A stretch of DNA of 64,000 bases from Rhizobium sp. SL86 (GTDB lineage Bacteria; Pseudomonadota; Alphaproteobacteria; Rhizobiales; Rhizobiaceae). Shown piece by piece: positions 25,052 through 33,806 of the stretch. Numbering within the stretch: position 1 is the stretch's first letter; each line of letters opens with the position of its first letter. The notes beneath the pieces were generated by a model, which had not been told where the DNA came from, made no database searches, and saw only the letters and a program-made list of their open reading frames with translations. Position numbers and translations under genes: made by a program. The stretch lies in the NCBI RefSeq assembly GCF_026672545.1, contig NZ_JAPPRJ010000006.1, forward strand, positions 1 to 64,000. The letters run 5' to 3'.

Positions 25052-28000
25052 TTGAGGGTCAGGCCCTGGGACTTGGTCTGGCGCAACGTCTCTGCCTGCT
25101 TGAGTGCCGTCGCGCTGCGCTCATAGGCAGACAGTTGCTGCACCGTCCGCATAGTATTCCAGGCCTGTTGCACCTCGCTCTTCTGGGCGCCATTCATGCC
25201 TGCCGTAACGTGCTGGAATGCCTCGCCGGTGGCATCCTTCGCAGCCAGGGGCAGGAAGATCCTTTCTCCGAAACGTTCAGTGACCGCCTTCGCGAAACCT
25301 TCGAGTTCAGCCTTCACCATTTTGTCGGCGAGTGCATATTCGAGGCCAGAGGGCAGATCGTTTCTGTCGATGGCATCGCGGACGCGTTCCAGCACGCTTT
25401 TCGCATTGGACGAAAGGGCAGGGATCTCCAGCGCGACCTGCCTGCGGACCGCAAGCTCCTCCGCGTGATTTCGCCGCTCAGCATCGCCACGCTGGCGGAG
25501 ATAATCGCTGATGCTGTCAGCGAGTGGCGGCACATTCTTGAGCGCCCGGTCTCGGTCCGCCCTGTCGCCGCGGCTGGCCAGTAGGCCCGTCTTGCCCTTG
25601 AGGGCACCGAAGGTTTCAGGCTCGTTGGCAATTCTGGCGATCGTCTTTTCCGCAGCCGACTGGTCGCGCAGCATCGCATCGACGTTCGCTGCCTTGAATG
25701 CTGCTTCCGGCTGCGCGTAGACGTGATGGAAGCGCATCGAGACTTCTTCCCATCGCTTCTTGAGCGCTGGGTCTGCGGCGAGTTTATCCTCAACGGTCTG
25801 ATCGATCGATTTCGGGAAGGTGGTGATACCGGCCACCATGGGCTTGGTCTCCTTTTCTGCAACAGGAACTGTTCTGGCCGTCGATGTTGCAAAGCCGAGC
25901 TTGGCGCCGATGGCCGCAAGCTTGCCGGCAAGGTCGACGAGCTTCTGCTTCTGCCGGACCGTCCATTCGAGACGGTCGCGCGCGACGGTTCTGGCAACGT
26001 TGACGATGTGAAGGCCGCGCGCTTCGGCAAAACGGAGGGCCTGCCGGTAGAAGCTGCCGCCGGCATAGTCGAGCGTCGTTTCCTTGGAGTTCTTGCGCGA
26101 CAAAATCTCGACCAGACCGCCTGCCTTGGTAAAGGATCGGTGGCCGTAATAGACGCCGAGATCTTCGCGGTGGCGTGTCATCGCAACATAGGTGAGGTGA
26201 CGATCGAGAGAGAGGGACGCCAGCACCTTGACCCGATCGACGGTCGCGCCCTGGCTCTTGTGCACCGTGGTGGCATAGCCGTGATCGACATTGTTGTAGA
26301 AGCGCTGTTCGACCGTAACTTGCGCCCGATGTTCGCCGTCGCCGATCACGGCGACGATGCGACCAGGTGCGGCTTCCACGACCTTGCCCAGCATGCCGTT
26401 CTTGACGCCAAGCCAGCCTTCGTTCTTCAGAAAAACGATCTGGTCGCCAGCAGCAAAGCTTCTGACACCGTCGGCGGTCTTGAACGGCGAACCGTGCTCG
26501 ATAATGCCGCGCTCGATCAGCTTTGTGCGCGCCAGCTCATTCAGCATTCGGACGTCACGGCGCAGGTGCGCGAGGATCAGCGTTGACTTGGCAGGATCGT
26601 ATTCGCGGTTCCAGTCCGAGATGAGGTTGGTGACCGCATCGGCCTTCAGCTCTGAGCCGATCATCTTGCCGTTGGACTGATAGGCTGCGAGGGCTTTGCC
26701 GACATTGCCACGCGCGAGATCGAGCGAAGCGTCGCGCATCCATTGCTCACGCTGGCGATAGATAGTTTCTAATTCGGCATAGCCGATGCGGTCGGCAATC
26801 GCGCGAAAGGCAGCACCCGCCTCGATCGGCTGAAGCTGCTCAGGATCGCCGACAAGCACGAGCTTAGCGCCAGCTTTGGTGACAGCTTCGACGAATGTCG
26901 CCATTTGCCGCGACGACACCATGCCAGCCTCGTCCAGAACGAAAACCGTCTTGTCGTCGAGCTGCCCGCGACCCTGATCCCAGCGGAGTTCCCAGGACGA
27001 CAGGGTACGGGAGACGATGCCCGCTTCCTTCTCCAGACCTTCCGCAGCCTTGCCGGCGAGTGCGCCACCGACAACGCGATAGCCGGCCGCTTCCCAGGCC
27101 TCGCGTGCTGCCCTCATCATCGTGGTCTTGCCGGCGCCGGCGCGGCCGATCACGGCGGCAACCCGCTCAACACCAGCGACATGTTCGATGGCAGCCCTTT
27201 GCTCATCGGAAAGCCGTTCATGCTGCGCGAAGGTCGCCTTGAGCACCGGTTTCCGGACGCCATGCGAAGACCGCTGCGAGAGCCAGATCGCGCGGTTGGC
27301 CATCTCAGCCTCGAGGCGGATCAGCTCACGTGTCGTGTACTTTGTCGGCACCCGGACCCCGGTGGCAAAGTCCATCCGCTCACGATCGAGCCGCAGCGTC
27401 TCCGGGCTTTGAAGGATGCGCACCATCAGGCTCTGGAAGAGGCCCGCATCATCGACATAGCGATGGAGGATTTTAGCGACATCGCGCTCGTCGAACACGC
27501 TTTTTTCTCGCATGATCAGATCAAGTACGATCTCCGGACTACGCTGAATCCGGCGGGCATTCTCGGCTCGCCGCTCTTCCTGCAGTTCCAGCCGCTCGAG
27601 CGCAGCATCCTCTCCCGCAGATCCATTCCCACGGACTGCTTTCCTCTCGATCGCCTTCGTGCCGACGCCGAGATGGATGGTCGGGGTCAGCTCGATGCCC
27701 TGCTTCTCGAAGGAGCGGCCATCGATCCTGATATCGAGGCCCGCAAGCGCCAGATGCTGGTTCTGGCAGGCAAACCAGCCATCGCGAAACGCGTTGAAGT
27801 CATCGAGCCCACCCGCCCAGAGCTCATAGACGATCTTGCCGCTGTCATTGCGCAGCGCTTTGCCGTCTGGTCCTATGACCGCCACCTTCTTCGACCCAAA
27901 CCCGTCCTCGGTCAGCGGCCGCAGCGTCGTCATCAGGTGGATATGCGGATTGCCAGGCGCGTCGTGGAAGACCCAGTCAGCCACCATGCCCTGGGCGGTG

Positions 28001-28368
28001 ATGTGGCGCGCCACGAAGTCCCTGACGAGGTCGATGTTCTGCTCAGCCGACAGCTCTAACGGCAAGGCGATGGTGACATCCTTTGCAAGCTGTGCATCCG
28101 ACCGTTTCTCGAAGTTCTCGACCTTGTTCCAGAACGCCTCCGACGCTCCCGAGACAGACCGATCGGCAATCATCGATTGCAGCCATTCAGGCGCATCGGC
28201 GGGGATGATAAACTCCTCATGAAGCAGGCCCTGCTTGCGGGTGTAGTCGATCGTCCTGGCTTCCCGCCCATAGTCCATCTTGGCGCAATGCCGGTAGGCC
28301 GCCGACAGCACGGCGCTGCGGCCGGAGCCGCGTGCAACGATGCTGACTGAAAAATGCGGGACGGCCAC
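25048..28368 (-). CDS. traA: TraA relaxase-helicase
   Basis: A 1,106-residue MobQ-type relaxase with a helicase. The N-terminal domain begins A-V-P-H-F-S-V-S-I-V-A-R-G, has candidate catalytic tyrosines (LSAAYRHCAKMDY) and the metal-binding NPHIHLMTTLRPL motif. The middle has a RecD/TraI-like helicase with Walker A GRAGAGKTTMMRAA and Walker B VFVLDEAGMVSSRQM, and the C-terminal part is helical. The GTG at 28368 is chosen for its GGAG site and homologous start; a TTG at 28392 is less likely. It should nick oriT located 80-100 bases upstream. Confidence 0.94.
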   Translation of the reverse strand: MAVPHFSVSIVARGSGRSAVLSAAYRHCAKMDYGREARTIDYTRKQGLLHEEFIIPADAPEWLQSMIADRSVSGASEAFWNKVENFEKRSDAQLAKDVTIALPLELSAEQNIDLVRDFVARHITAQGMVADWVFHDAPGNPHIHLMTTLRPLTEDGFGSKKVAVIGPDGKALRNDSGKIVYELWAGGLDDFNAFRDGWFACQNQHLALAGLDIRIDGRSFEKQGIELTPTIHLGVGTKAIERKAVRGNGSAGEDAALERLELQEERRAENARRIQRSPEIVLDLIMREKSVFDERDVAKILHRYVDDAGLFQSLMVRILQSPETLRLDRERMDFATGVRVPTKYTTRELIRLEAEMANRAIWLSQRSSHGVRKPVLKATFAQHERLSDEQRAAIEHVAGVERVAAVIGRAGAGKTTMMRAAREAWEAAGYRVVGGALAGKAAEGLEKEAGIVSRTLSSWELRWDQGRGQLDDKTVFVLDEAGMVSSRQMATFVEAVTKAGAKLVLVGDPEQLQPIEAGAAFRAIADRIGYAELETIYRQREQWMRDASLDLARGNVGKALAAYQSNGKMIGSELKADAVTNLISDWNREYDPAKSTLILAHLRRDVRMLNELARTKLIERGIIEHGSPFKTADGVRSFAAGDQIVFLKNEGWLGVKNGMLGKVVEAAPGRIVAVIGDGEHRAQVTVEQRFYNNVDHGYATTVHKSQGATVDRVKVLASLSLDRHLTYVAMTRHREDLGVYYGHRSFTKAGGLVEILSRKNSKETTLDYAGGSFYRQALRFAEARGLHIVNVARTVARDRLEWTVRQKQKLVDLAGKLAAIGAKLGFATSTARTVPVAEKETKPMVAGITTFPKSIDQTVEDKLAADPALKKRWEEVSMRFHHVYAQPEAAFKAANVDAMLRDQSAAEKTIARIANEPETFGALKGKTGLLASRGDRADRDRALKNVPPLADSISDYLRQRGDAERRNHAEELAVRRQVALEIPALSSNAKSVLERVRDAIDRNDLPSGLEYALADKMVKAELEGFAKAVTERFGERIFLPLAAKDATGEAFQHVTAGMNGAQKSEVQQAWNTMRTVQQLSAYERSATALKQAETLRQTKSQGLTLK

Positions 28369-28440
28369 GGCGGAGAACACTCCTTTGATCAAACGAAATC
28401 AATGTGTTCGTAAAAAGAGGAAGGGCAGCCAGGGGGCAAA

Positions 28441-28565
28441 AAACAGTGCGTCGCTTCAGCGACGTATAATTGCGCCCTTCGGATCCGTCCTTACGAACGG
28501 ATGGGATCATTCACAAAAGCATCGCCATTGGCGATTGTAGGATTCACAGTAGTGCGTTCCGCACT
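28441..28565. other. oriT: oriT region with RSF1010/Ti-like nic core
   Basis: Lies between divergent traA and traC. The nic core is TATAATTGCGCCCT at 28465-28478, close to the Ti and RSF1010 motif; by analogy the nick would fall after G28474. Next to it is a perfect inverted repeat CGTCGC-TTCA-GCGACG (28449-28464). Further palindromes follow: ATCCGT-8-ACGGAT (about 28483-28502), ATCGCC-ATT-GGCGAT (28521-28535) and AGTGCG-TTC-CGCACT (28551-28565). They may bind TraC/TraD or a transcriptional activator. The nick position is inferred by analogy. Confidence 0.85.
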
Positions 28566-28622
28566 CCGCGCTGAAATCTTCTGCCTGACGGCAACGACGT
28601 TCAGCGAAAGGATGCGAGCGGA

Positions 28623-28922
28623 ATGAAAAAGCCTTCTTCGAAAATCCGCGAAGAAATCGCCAAGCTCCAGGATCAGCTCAAGGCAGCAGAAACCAGGGAG
28701 GCCGAACGGATCGGCCGCATCGCATTGCGCGCTGGTCTTGGCGAATTCGAGATTGACGAGAGCGAACTTCAGACGGCCTTCGAGGAAGTGGCGAAACGGT
28801 TTCGCAGCGGTCCGACAGCACAAAGCGCCGGACCGAACGGGAAAGGGAGAGGAAGCACGGGCGCCGGGCAGGCTTCGGCGAACCCGGCTGGCGAGGCTCC
28901 GGGCAGCCCTGGCGAGGCTTGA
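28623..28922 (+). CDS. traC: TraC oriT-processing accessory protein
   Basis: A 99-residue protein of the Ti-type TraC family. It opens with MKKPSSKIREEIAKLQDQLK and a second helix (IRALRAGLGEFEID-like), then a Gly/Ala-rich tail. TraC assists relaxosome formation at oriT. It is the first gene of traCDG, divergent from traA, with AGGA upstream of the ATG. traD follows 4 bases after the stop. Confidence 0.9.
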   Translation: MKKPSSKIREEIAKLQDQLKAAETREAERIGRIALRAGLGEFEIDESELQTAFEEVAKRFRSGPTAQSAGPNGKGRGSTGAGQASANPAGEAPGSPGEA

Positions 28923-28926
28923 GCGC

Positions 28927-29142
28927 ATGGCGAGGACCACGACATCGGACGCCCGCAAGAAGGACACGCGCGAGAAGATCGAGCTCGGGGGCCTGATCGT
29001 GAAAGCAGGCCTTCGGTTTGAGAAGCGAGCAATGCTGCTGGGTGCGTTGCTCGAACTTGCCGGCCGGCTCAAAGCGGATCCGGGCGAACGCGCGCGACTG
29101 ACTTCTATCGGCGCAGAGGCCTTTGGCAATGACAGCGAATAG
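28927..29142 (+). CDS. traD: TraD small transfer protein
   Basis: A 71-residue protein with the family pattern ARKKDTREKIELGGLIVKAG and LRFEKRAMLLGALLEL. In Ti-type plasmids TraD lies between traC and traG; it is needed for efficient transfer and is thought to aid relaxosome or coupling-protein function. Its end overlaps the traG start by 14 bases. Confidence 0.9.
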   Translation: MARTTTSDARKKDTREKIELGGLIVKAGLRFEKRAMLLGALLELAGRLKADPGERARLTSIGAEAFGNDSE

Positions 29143-31084
29143 AGTTCTTCTCGCCACCGTACCAGCCGTGCTGATCATCGCAGTCGCCATCGGTCTGACA
29201 GGTCTTGAACAATTTCTTGCTCCGTTTGGCAAAATTGAGGCCCAGCGATTGATGTTCGCCAGGATCGGCATCGCGGCACCCTATGTCGCCGCCGCTGCGG
29301 TCGGCATCATCTTTCTCTTCGCGGCGGCAGGATCGGCAAGCATCCGGCTTGTTGGCTGGAGCGCGGCCGCTGGTAGTGGCGGTACCATTCTGATTGCGGC
29401 GGCGCGCGAGATATCGCGCCTCGCTGTATTTGCTGACAAGGTTCCCGAGGGAAAATCCATCCTTACCTATCTCGATCCAGCAACGATGATCGGAGCGGCT
29501 GGTGTGCTGATAACGGGATGCTTCGCACTTCGTGTTGCGCTGATCGGAAACGCGGCTTTCGTCCGGCCCGAACCCAAGCGGATCATCGGCAAACGCGCGC
29601 TGCACGGAGAGGCCGCGTGGATGAAACTGACCGAGGCCGAGCGGCTGTTCGGTGAAGCTGGCGGCATCGTGATTGGCGAGCGATACCGTGTCGATCGTGA
29701 TGGCAGAACCATTCGTGGGTTTCGCGCCGATGACATGGAAACCTGGGGTGAAGGAGGGAAAGCGCCGTTGCTTTGCTTCGATGGCTCATTCGGTTCATCC
29801 CATGGGATTGTCTTTGCCGGTTCCGGCGGTTTCAAAACGACGTCGGTGACAATCCCGACCGCGCTCAAATGGGGTGGTTCGTTGATCGTGCTCGATCCTT
29901 CGAACGAGGTCGCGCCGATGGTGTCGCAGCATCGCGAGCGTGCGGGGAGAAGGATCCGGATCCTTGATCCCCGCAATCCAGCGATCGGCTTCAACGCACT
30001 GGCCTGGATCGGAAAGTTCGGTGGCACGAAAGAAGAGGACATAGCCGCTGTTGCGTCCTGGATCATGAGCGAGAGTGGCCGCGCGGGCGGCGTTCGCGAC
30101 GACTTCTTTCGAGCGTCCGGTCTTCAGCTCCTGACGGCGATGATCGCCGACGTCTGCCTTTCCGGCCATACACCAAATGAGCAGCAGACGCTTCGTCAGG
30201 TGCGGGCCAACCTGTCGGAGCCGGAACCGCAGTTGCGCAAGCGGCTGCAGGACATCTACGACAATTCAGCATCCGCTTTCGTAAAGGAGAACGTTGCCGC
30301 GTTCGTTAACATGACACCGGAAACGTTCAGCGGTGTCTATGCCAATGCGATAAAGGAGACGCATTGGCTATCCTACCAGAACTACGCAGCTCTGGTGTCC
30401 GGCTCTGCATTTTCCACCGACGATATCGCGTCGGGAAAGACCGACGTGTTCATCAATATCGACCTGAAGACGCTTGAGACACATGCGGGGCTGGCGCGAG
30501 TCATCATCGGCTCGTTCCTCAACGCGATTTACAATCGGGATGGACACATCGAAGGCCGTGCCCTTTTCCTTCTCGATGAGGTGGCGCGGCTAGGCTACAT
30601 GCGCATCCTGGAGACCGCTCGTGACGCAGGGCGCAAATATGGCATCACGCTCACGATGATCTATCAGTCCATCGGCCAACTTCGCGAGACATACGGTGGT
30701 CGGGACGCATCGAGCAAATGGTTTGAGAGCGCGAGCTGGATTTCGTTTGCTGCCATCAATGATCCGGAGACGGCGGAATACATATCGCGCCGCTGCGGCA
30801 TGACGACGGTTGAGATCGATCAGGTCAGCCGCAGCTTCCAGTCGCGCGGGTCGTCGCGGACCCGGTCAAAGCAGCTTGCCGCTCGACCGCTGATCCAGCC
30901 GCATGAGGTGCTGCGAATGCGAGCCGATGAGCAGATCGTCTTTACCGCAGGCAACCCGCCGCTTAGATGCGGTCGCGCCATCTGGTTCCGGCGGGACGAT
31001 ATGAAAAACTGCGTCGGGCAAAACCGGTTTCACCAACCGGCTGCTCGATCGGGTCATCTCTTGAGTAAGGATCAGCCGGAGTAG
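29129..31084 (+). CDS. traG: TraG type IV coupling protein
   Basis: A 651-residue VirD4/TraG-type ATPase that connects the relaxosome to the transfer channel. Two or three N-terminal membrane segments (VPAVLIIAVAIGLTGLEQF, AAAVGIIFLFAA) precede Walker A VFAGSGGFKTTSVTIPTAL, and Walker B is in LFLLDEVARLG. The ATG at 29129 has GAGG upstream. The gene is full length, so the DNA-processing half of the system appears intact although the channel genes are deleted. Confidence 0.95.
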   Translation: MTANRVLLATVPAVLIIAVAIGLTGLEQFLAPFGKIEAQRLMFARIGIAAPYVAAAAVGIIFLFAAAGSASIRLVGWSAAAGSGGTILIAAAREISRLAVFADKVPEGKSILTYLDPATMIGAAGVLITGCFALRVALIGNAAFVRPEPKRIIGKRALHGEAAWMKLTEAERLFGEAGGIVIGERYRVDRDGRTIRGFRADDMETWGEGGKAPLLCFDGSFGSSHGIVFAGSGGFKTTSVTIPTALKWGGSLIVLDPSNEVAPMVSQHRERAGRRIRILDPRNPAIGFNALAWIGKFGGTKEEDIAAVASWIMSESGRAGGVRDDFFRASGLQLLTAMIADVCLSGHTPNEQQTLRQVRANLSEPEPQLRKRLQDIYDNSASAFVKENVAAFVNMTPETFSGVYANAIKETHWLSYQNYAALVSGSAFSTDDIASGKTDVFINIDLKTLETHAGLARVIIGSFLNAIYNRDGHIEGRALFLLDEVARLGYMRILETARDAGRKYGITLTMIYQSIGQLRETYGGRDASSKWFESASWISFAAINDPETAEYISRRCGMTTVEIDQVSRSFQSRGSSRTRSKQLAARPLIQPHEVLRMRADEQIVFTAGNPPLRCGRAIWFRRDDMKNCVGQNRFHQPAARSGHLLSKDQPE

Positions 31085-31296
31085 CCAATGTGCGATCCGA
31101 TCCATGACGAGAGGATCGCCACTGGAATCGGCGCAGTCCGCTTGTAGGCTTGGTACGCGCTGGGAATAGAGCGGTGCGCCGAAGGTGGACCGCTCGACCT
31201 GATCGATACCGATTCTTCACCGAACTGAATCGATCCGGCACAATCGATTCATAAATCTCGTTGGACGCAGGGCGCGCTTCACGCGATTCTTAGCGC

Positions 31297-31557
31297 ATGA
31301 TCGCCCAACCCTATCACCTCTATGTCGAACGCAAGGATGCCAGTAAGAACCTGGCCCGCTTCTACGCGTTGTCGATCGAGCCGAACCTGTTCGGAGAGGC
31401 ATGCCTGACGCGGCGATGGGGACGGATTGGGACGAACGGTCAGGTGAAAACTCATCAGTTCGAAAAGGAACAGGACGCGGTTGATCTCTTCCTTGATCTT
31501 CTGAGGCAAAAACGCCGCCGGGGATATCGGGCAATTGGCTCTGTCGCTTCGAAGTAA
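31297..31557 (+). CDS. WGR-domain protein
   Basis: An 86-residue single-domain protein. The WGR signature is RRWGRIGTNGQ, followed by VKTHQFEKEQDAVDLFLDLL, matching most of a WGR nucleic-acid-binding domain. Small WGR proteins are common on rhizobial plasmids; their role is unknown. It lies 212 bases after traG on the same strand. Confidence 0.85.
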   Translation: MIAQPYHLYVERKDASKNLARFYALSIEPNLFGEACLTRRWGRIGTNGQVKTHQFEKEQDAVDLFLDLLRQKRRRGYRAIGSVASK

Positions 31558-31643
31558 ACACCCGACGATACCGCCGCTGGCAAAAGAGAATGTGAGGGCG
31601 GACCTTGGTCTTCTCGAACGGAGACCCTGCTGTCCACACTCCG

Positions 31644-32060
31644 CTATCTCGATCGGCTAACTTCCGCAAAGGACTTTCGACGGGCAATAAATTCGCGCAG
31701 AAGCGGCAAAAAGAATGCCCTGCTGAAGTGACCAAGCGGAGGCTCAGGCTCCAAATAGAATGACCGGCCTATGATATCACTGTTGAACTCATCCAGGACG
31801 AGCCACAGCGGAAGATCTGCATCAAGACCCGCGCGTCGCTTTTCGATGGTCGGAATCTCGACGGCAAAACGATTTCGGTCGGGCATCTTTGTCGTTATCG
31901 GAAAAAACAAAACAAAATCGCCACCCGACCTCGCGATCCGCACGCCGACAGCCACAGGACGGTTCTTGCGCCCTTCCGTTTCTCCCTCGTTTGCCTCATG
32001 GCTCCACAGATATGGATATCGAACGACCGCAGCCGTCTGGACCTTGTCATATACGCTCAT
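31644..32060 (-). CDS. PemK/MazF-like toxin of a type II TA module
   Basis: A 138-residue toxin-like protein related to the product at 81-512: both have a Y-P-Y-L-W or Y-S-Y-L-W start, a D/N-R-P-hydrophobic strand (KNRPVAVGVRIA) and a P-I-T strand (VLFFPITTK). Probably an RNA-targeting growth inhibitor. It overlaps the antitoxin gene by 4 bases. The two pairs are diverged, so cross-neutralisation is uncertain. Confidence 0.75.
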   Translation of the reverse strand: MSVYDKVQTAAVVRYPYLWSHEANEGETEGRKNRPVAVGVRIARSGGDFVLFFPITTKMPDRNRFAVEIPTIEKRRAGLDADLPLWLVLDEFNSDIIGRSFYLEPEPPLGHFSRAFFLPLLREFIARRKSFAEVSRSR

Positions 32061-32323
32061 CGACTCGTCTCATCAGACTGGGCGTAGACATCGACGGCCT
32101 CTTCAAATTCAGCAAACAGCTCGTCGGACATTGTCTCCAGTCTGCCTACAGAGCGACGATCCGACTGGCGCATAAGACGTTCGTAATCGTCTATGTTCAG
32201 CAACACCAATCGCGGCTTGTTGCGTTGGGTGATCGTGACAGGGTGTCGAAGTGCCTCGGCGATGATATCTCCGGATTTCCGAGAAAGGTCGCTTGTCGTG
32301 TAGGAGCCGTTCCTGCTTGTCAT
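32057..32323 (-). CDS. Phd/YefM-like antitoxin
   Basis: An 88-residue antitoxin: N-terminal TTSDLSRKSGDIIAEALRHP, strand pair VTITQRNKPRLVLLNIDDYE and an acidic C-terminal tail (SDELFAEFEEAVDVYAQSDE). It has the same order and overlap as the pair at 499-777. An inverted repeat TGCTGT-4-ACAGCA lies about 40 bases upstream and probably mediates autorepression. Confidence 0.8.
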   Translation of the reverse strand: MTSRNGSYTTSDLSRKSGDIIAEALRHPVTITQRNKPRLVLLNIDDYERLMRQSDRRSVGRLETMSDELFAEFEEAVDVYAQSDETSR

Positions 32324-32362
32324 GTGGCCAGCCTCAATACGATTAGGGTGAAAGGGTCTCAG

Positions 32363-32388
32363 TGCTGTTTATACAGCATATACAGCAT
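32363..32388. promoter_or_regulatory. TGCTGT/ACAGCA operator upstream of TA pair
   Basis: Perfect inverted repeat TGCTGT-TTAT-ACAGCA at 32363-32378, followed by a third half-site TATACAGCAT (32379-32388). It lies 40-65 bases upstream of the antitoxin start and is the likely autoregulatory site. Confidence 0.55.
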
Positions 32389-32465
32389 TGGTGTAAATAA
32401 TGTATTCGTGGTCGCACGGTGGAGGGGTTGGTAGAGATCACCGCCGTCAGAAAGGCGGCTCTGCC

Positions 32466-32618
32466 TCAGCCAGGTCCTCCATCTCGGCAGCAGCGACGAT
32501 CAGCCTCCGCCTGGACGATTTCGAGTTCAGCCTGTATCTGGCGACGCTCGGCGCCATCAACAGCGTTGCGCAGCTCGACCCGCAGTTCTTCGATCTGGAT
32601 TTCGAGTTCGTAGGTCAT
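32466..32618 (-). CDS. Small coiled-coil protein
   Basis: A 50-residue protein: MTYELEIQIEELRVELRNAV, then AERRQIQAELEIVQAEADRR, a heptad-like coiled coil. The ATG at 32618 has AAGGAG seven bases upstream. No function is recognised. It lies between the TA pair and the DUF736 gene on the same strand. Confidence 0.65.
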   Translation of the reverse strand: MTYELEIQIEELRVELRNAVDGAERRQIQAELEIVQAEADRRCCRDGGPG

Positions 32619-32848
32619 CTTCGTCTCCTTGACGTTTGTGAAAGATGACAGGCGGGTCCGAGAGGGGATGGCGGGGTCAAGGATCGCATGCGCGACCGGC
32701 AGAGCCGGTGAGTGGGGGAGCCGATTTGCGGAAGCTGCCCTTGAGGGCAGGTGGAGCAAATTGGGGGGACCGCTCATCCTTGAGGCCGGCGTCGCCGCTT
32801 GGCACAATCATGCATTCTGAGCAGCTTCCCCGCTCACCGTATGCCACC

Positions 32849-32886
32849 AAAAAAGCCGGGCCTGGCTCGATGCAGGGTCCGGCTTT
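32849..32886 (-). terminator. Rho-independent terminator after the DUF736 gene
   Basis: Arms AAAGCCGG (32852-32859) and CCGGCTTT (32879-32886); on the minus strand the stem is followed by a T6 run. It lies about 55 bases after the DUF736 stop. A second strong hairpin, GGCTCCGCC-GGT-GGCGGAGCC at 32907-32927, sits between the stop and this terminator. The rest of 32619-32939 shows no gene. Confidence 0.7.
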
Positions 32887-32939
32887 GATCTCTTGGCAGG
32901 AAGGTGGGCTCCGCCGGTGGCGGAGCCTTGTGATCCCGA

Positions 32940-33248
32940 TCAGTCGCGGTTCGGGCGGGACCAGATGAGCTGGAGGCCTTCCTCGCCTTCGACCTCGGCG
33001 AGCGTTGCGTAGATCGGGGCAGGGAAGCTCGGATCGTCGAGCTTGACCGAGAGGTAGTCGCGACCCTGCTCGGAGGTTTTCTGCCAAGCCGCGCCGAGTT
33101 CAACGCTTCCGGCATAGACGCGGAACTGCGGGCCCTTGTCGGAGGGATTTTCAACCCGCGCGATGCGGGCTTTGACGTTCAAGGCGAGAGTGCGAATAGA
33201 GCCGGTGAAGCCGTTCTTTTCGGAAGTGAAGGTGCCGATAGTCGCCAT
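32940..33248 (-). CDS. DUF736-family protein
   Basis: A 102-residue protein: MATIGTFTSEKNGFTGSIRT, a conserved run ARIARVENPSDKGPQFRVYA, then GAAWQKTSEQGRDYLSVKLD and FPAPIYATL. DUF736 proteins are common near conjugation genes of alphaproteobacterial plasmids; function is not known. A GAGAAAAGGAA sequence lies upstream of the ATG. It is followed by a hairpin and a terminator. Confidence 0.88.
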   Translation of the reverse strand: MATIGTFTSEKNGFTGSIRTLALNVKARIARVENPSDKGPQFRVYAGSVELGAAWQKTSEQGRDYLSVKLDDPSFPAPIYATLAEVEGEEGLQLIWSRPNRD

Positions 33249-33708
33249 TGTCGTATTCCTTTTCTCGTGTTCGGGCCGCGCCCATCGCGGCCTCGATGGC
33301 AGTCGCAAAGACCGGGGACGATCAGACCGCACCCAATAGGGCCGCAATGCAATGGAGGGCGACAAGTCGCAGATTTGTTAGTGGGAGAGGAGGAGCCCGT
33401 GAGGGATCCGGGGTAAGAAATCTCAGACTTGTCGTTGCGGGAAGACGATCGAGGCGCAGCCGGTCTCCGGTCAGACATGCCCCATCGAGCCCGCAGATGG
33501 GTTGCCGGAAACTCTGTCGTGAAGGGATATGGCAATGGCGCTCACCGCATTTGCCCGTGGGAAGAATGGCAACCTGGATCATGCTCCGCTTGTCCCGTCG
33601 TCGGAGCCTGCTTCGATTGGGGAGTGGGTCACGTGCAACCGTGGTCCGGCTTGCCTGCCATGCCCGGTGAGATATCGTTGCGCTCGCGAATCACAGCCTG
33701 GAGGATCA
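33249..33708. other. Gene-poor stretch upstream of a disrupted gene
   Basis: About 460 bases without a supported gene. A plus-strand frame encodes a Cys-rich segment (EWVTCNRGPACLPCPVRYRC) in the same frame as the disrupted gene at 33709, but lacks a good ribosome site. It may be leader or promoter DNA for both the DUF736 gene and the disrupted gene. Confidence 0.3.
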
Positions 33709-33806
33709 ATGCGTCAGCAGACCAAGCCGTTCATCATCGAACGCAAACCGTCCCGCAAACCAAAACCCGACGCTCTGAAACCGTCGATCTGGGGAAAGCT
33801 GGACAC
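33709..33806 (+). pseudogene. 5' fragment of a plasmid hypothetical gene
   Basis: After a strong GGAGG site, the frame starts M-R-Q-Q-T-K-P-F-I-I-E and contains KPDALKPSIWGKL. It looks like the start of a small plasmid protein whose remainder is lost. At about 33806 the sequence changes to the 3' end of an IS701-type transposase. The function is not recognised. Confidence 0.5.

Noticed and set aside
26905..28059. Long plus-strand frame of 384 residues
   Set aside because: Fully antisense to the traA relaxase-helicase gene; a high-GC shadow without protein features.
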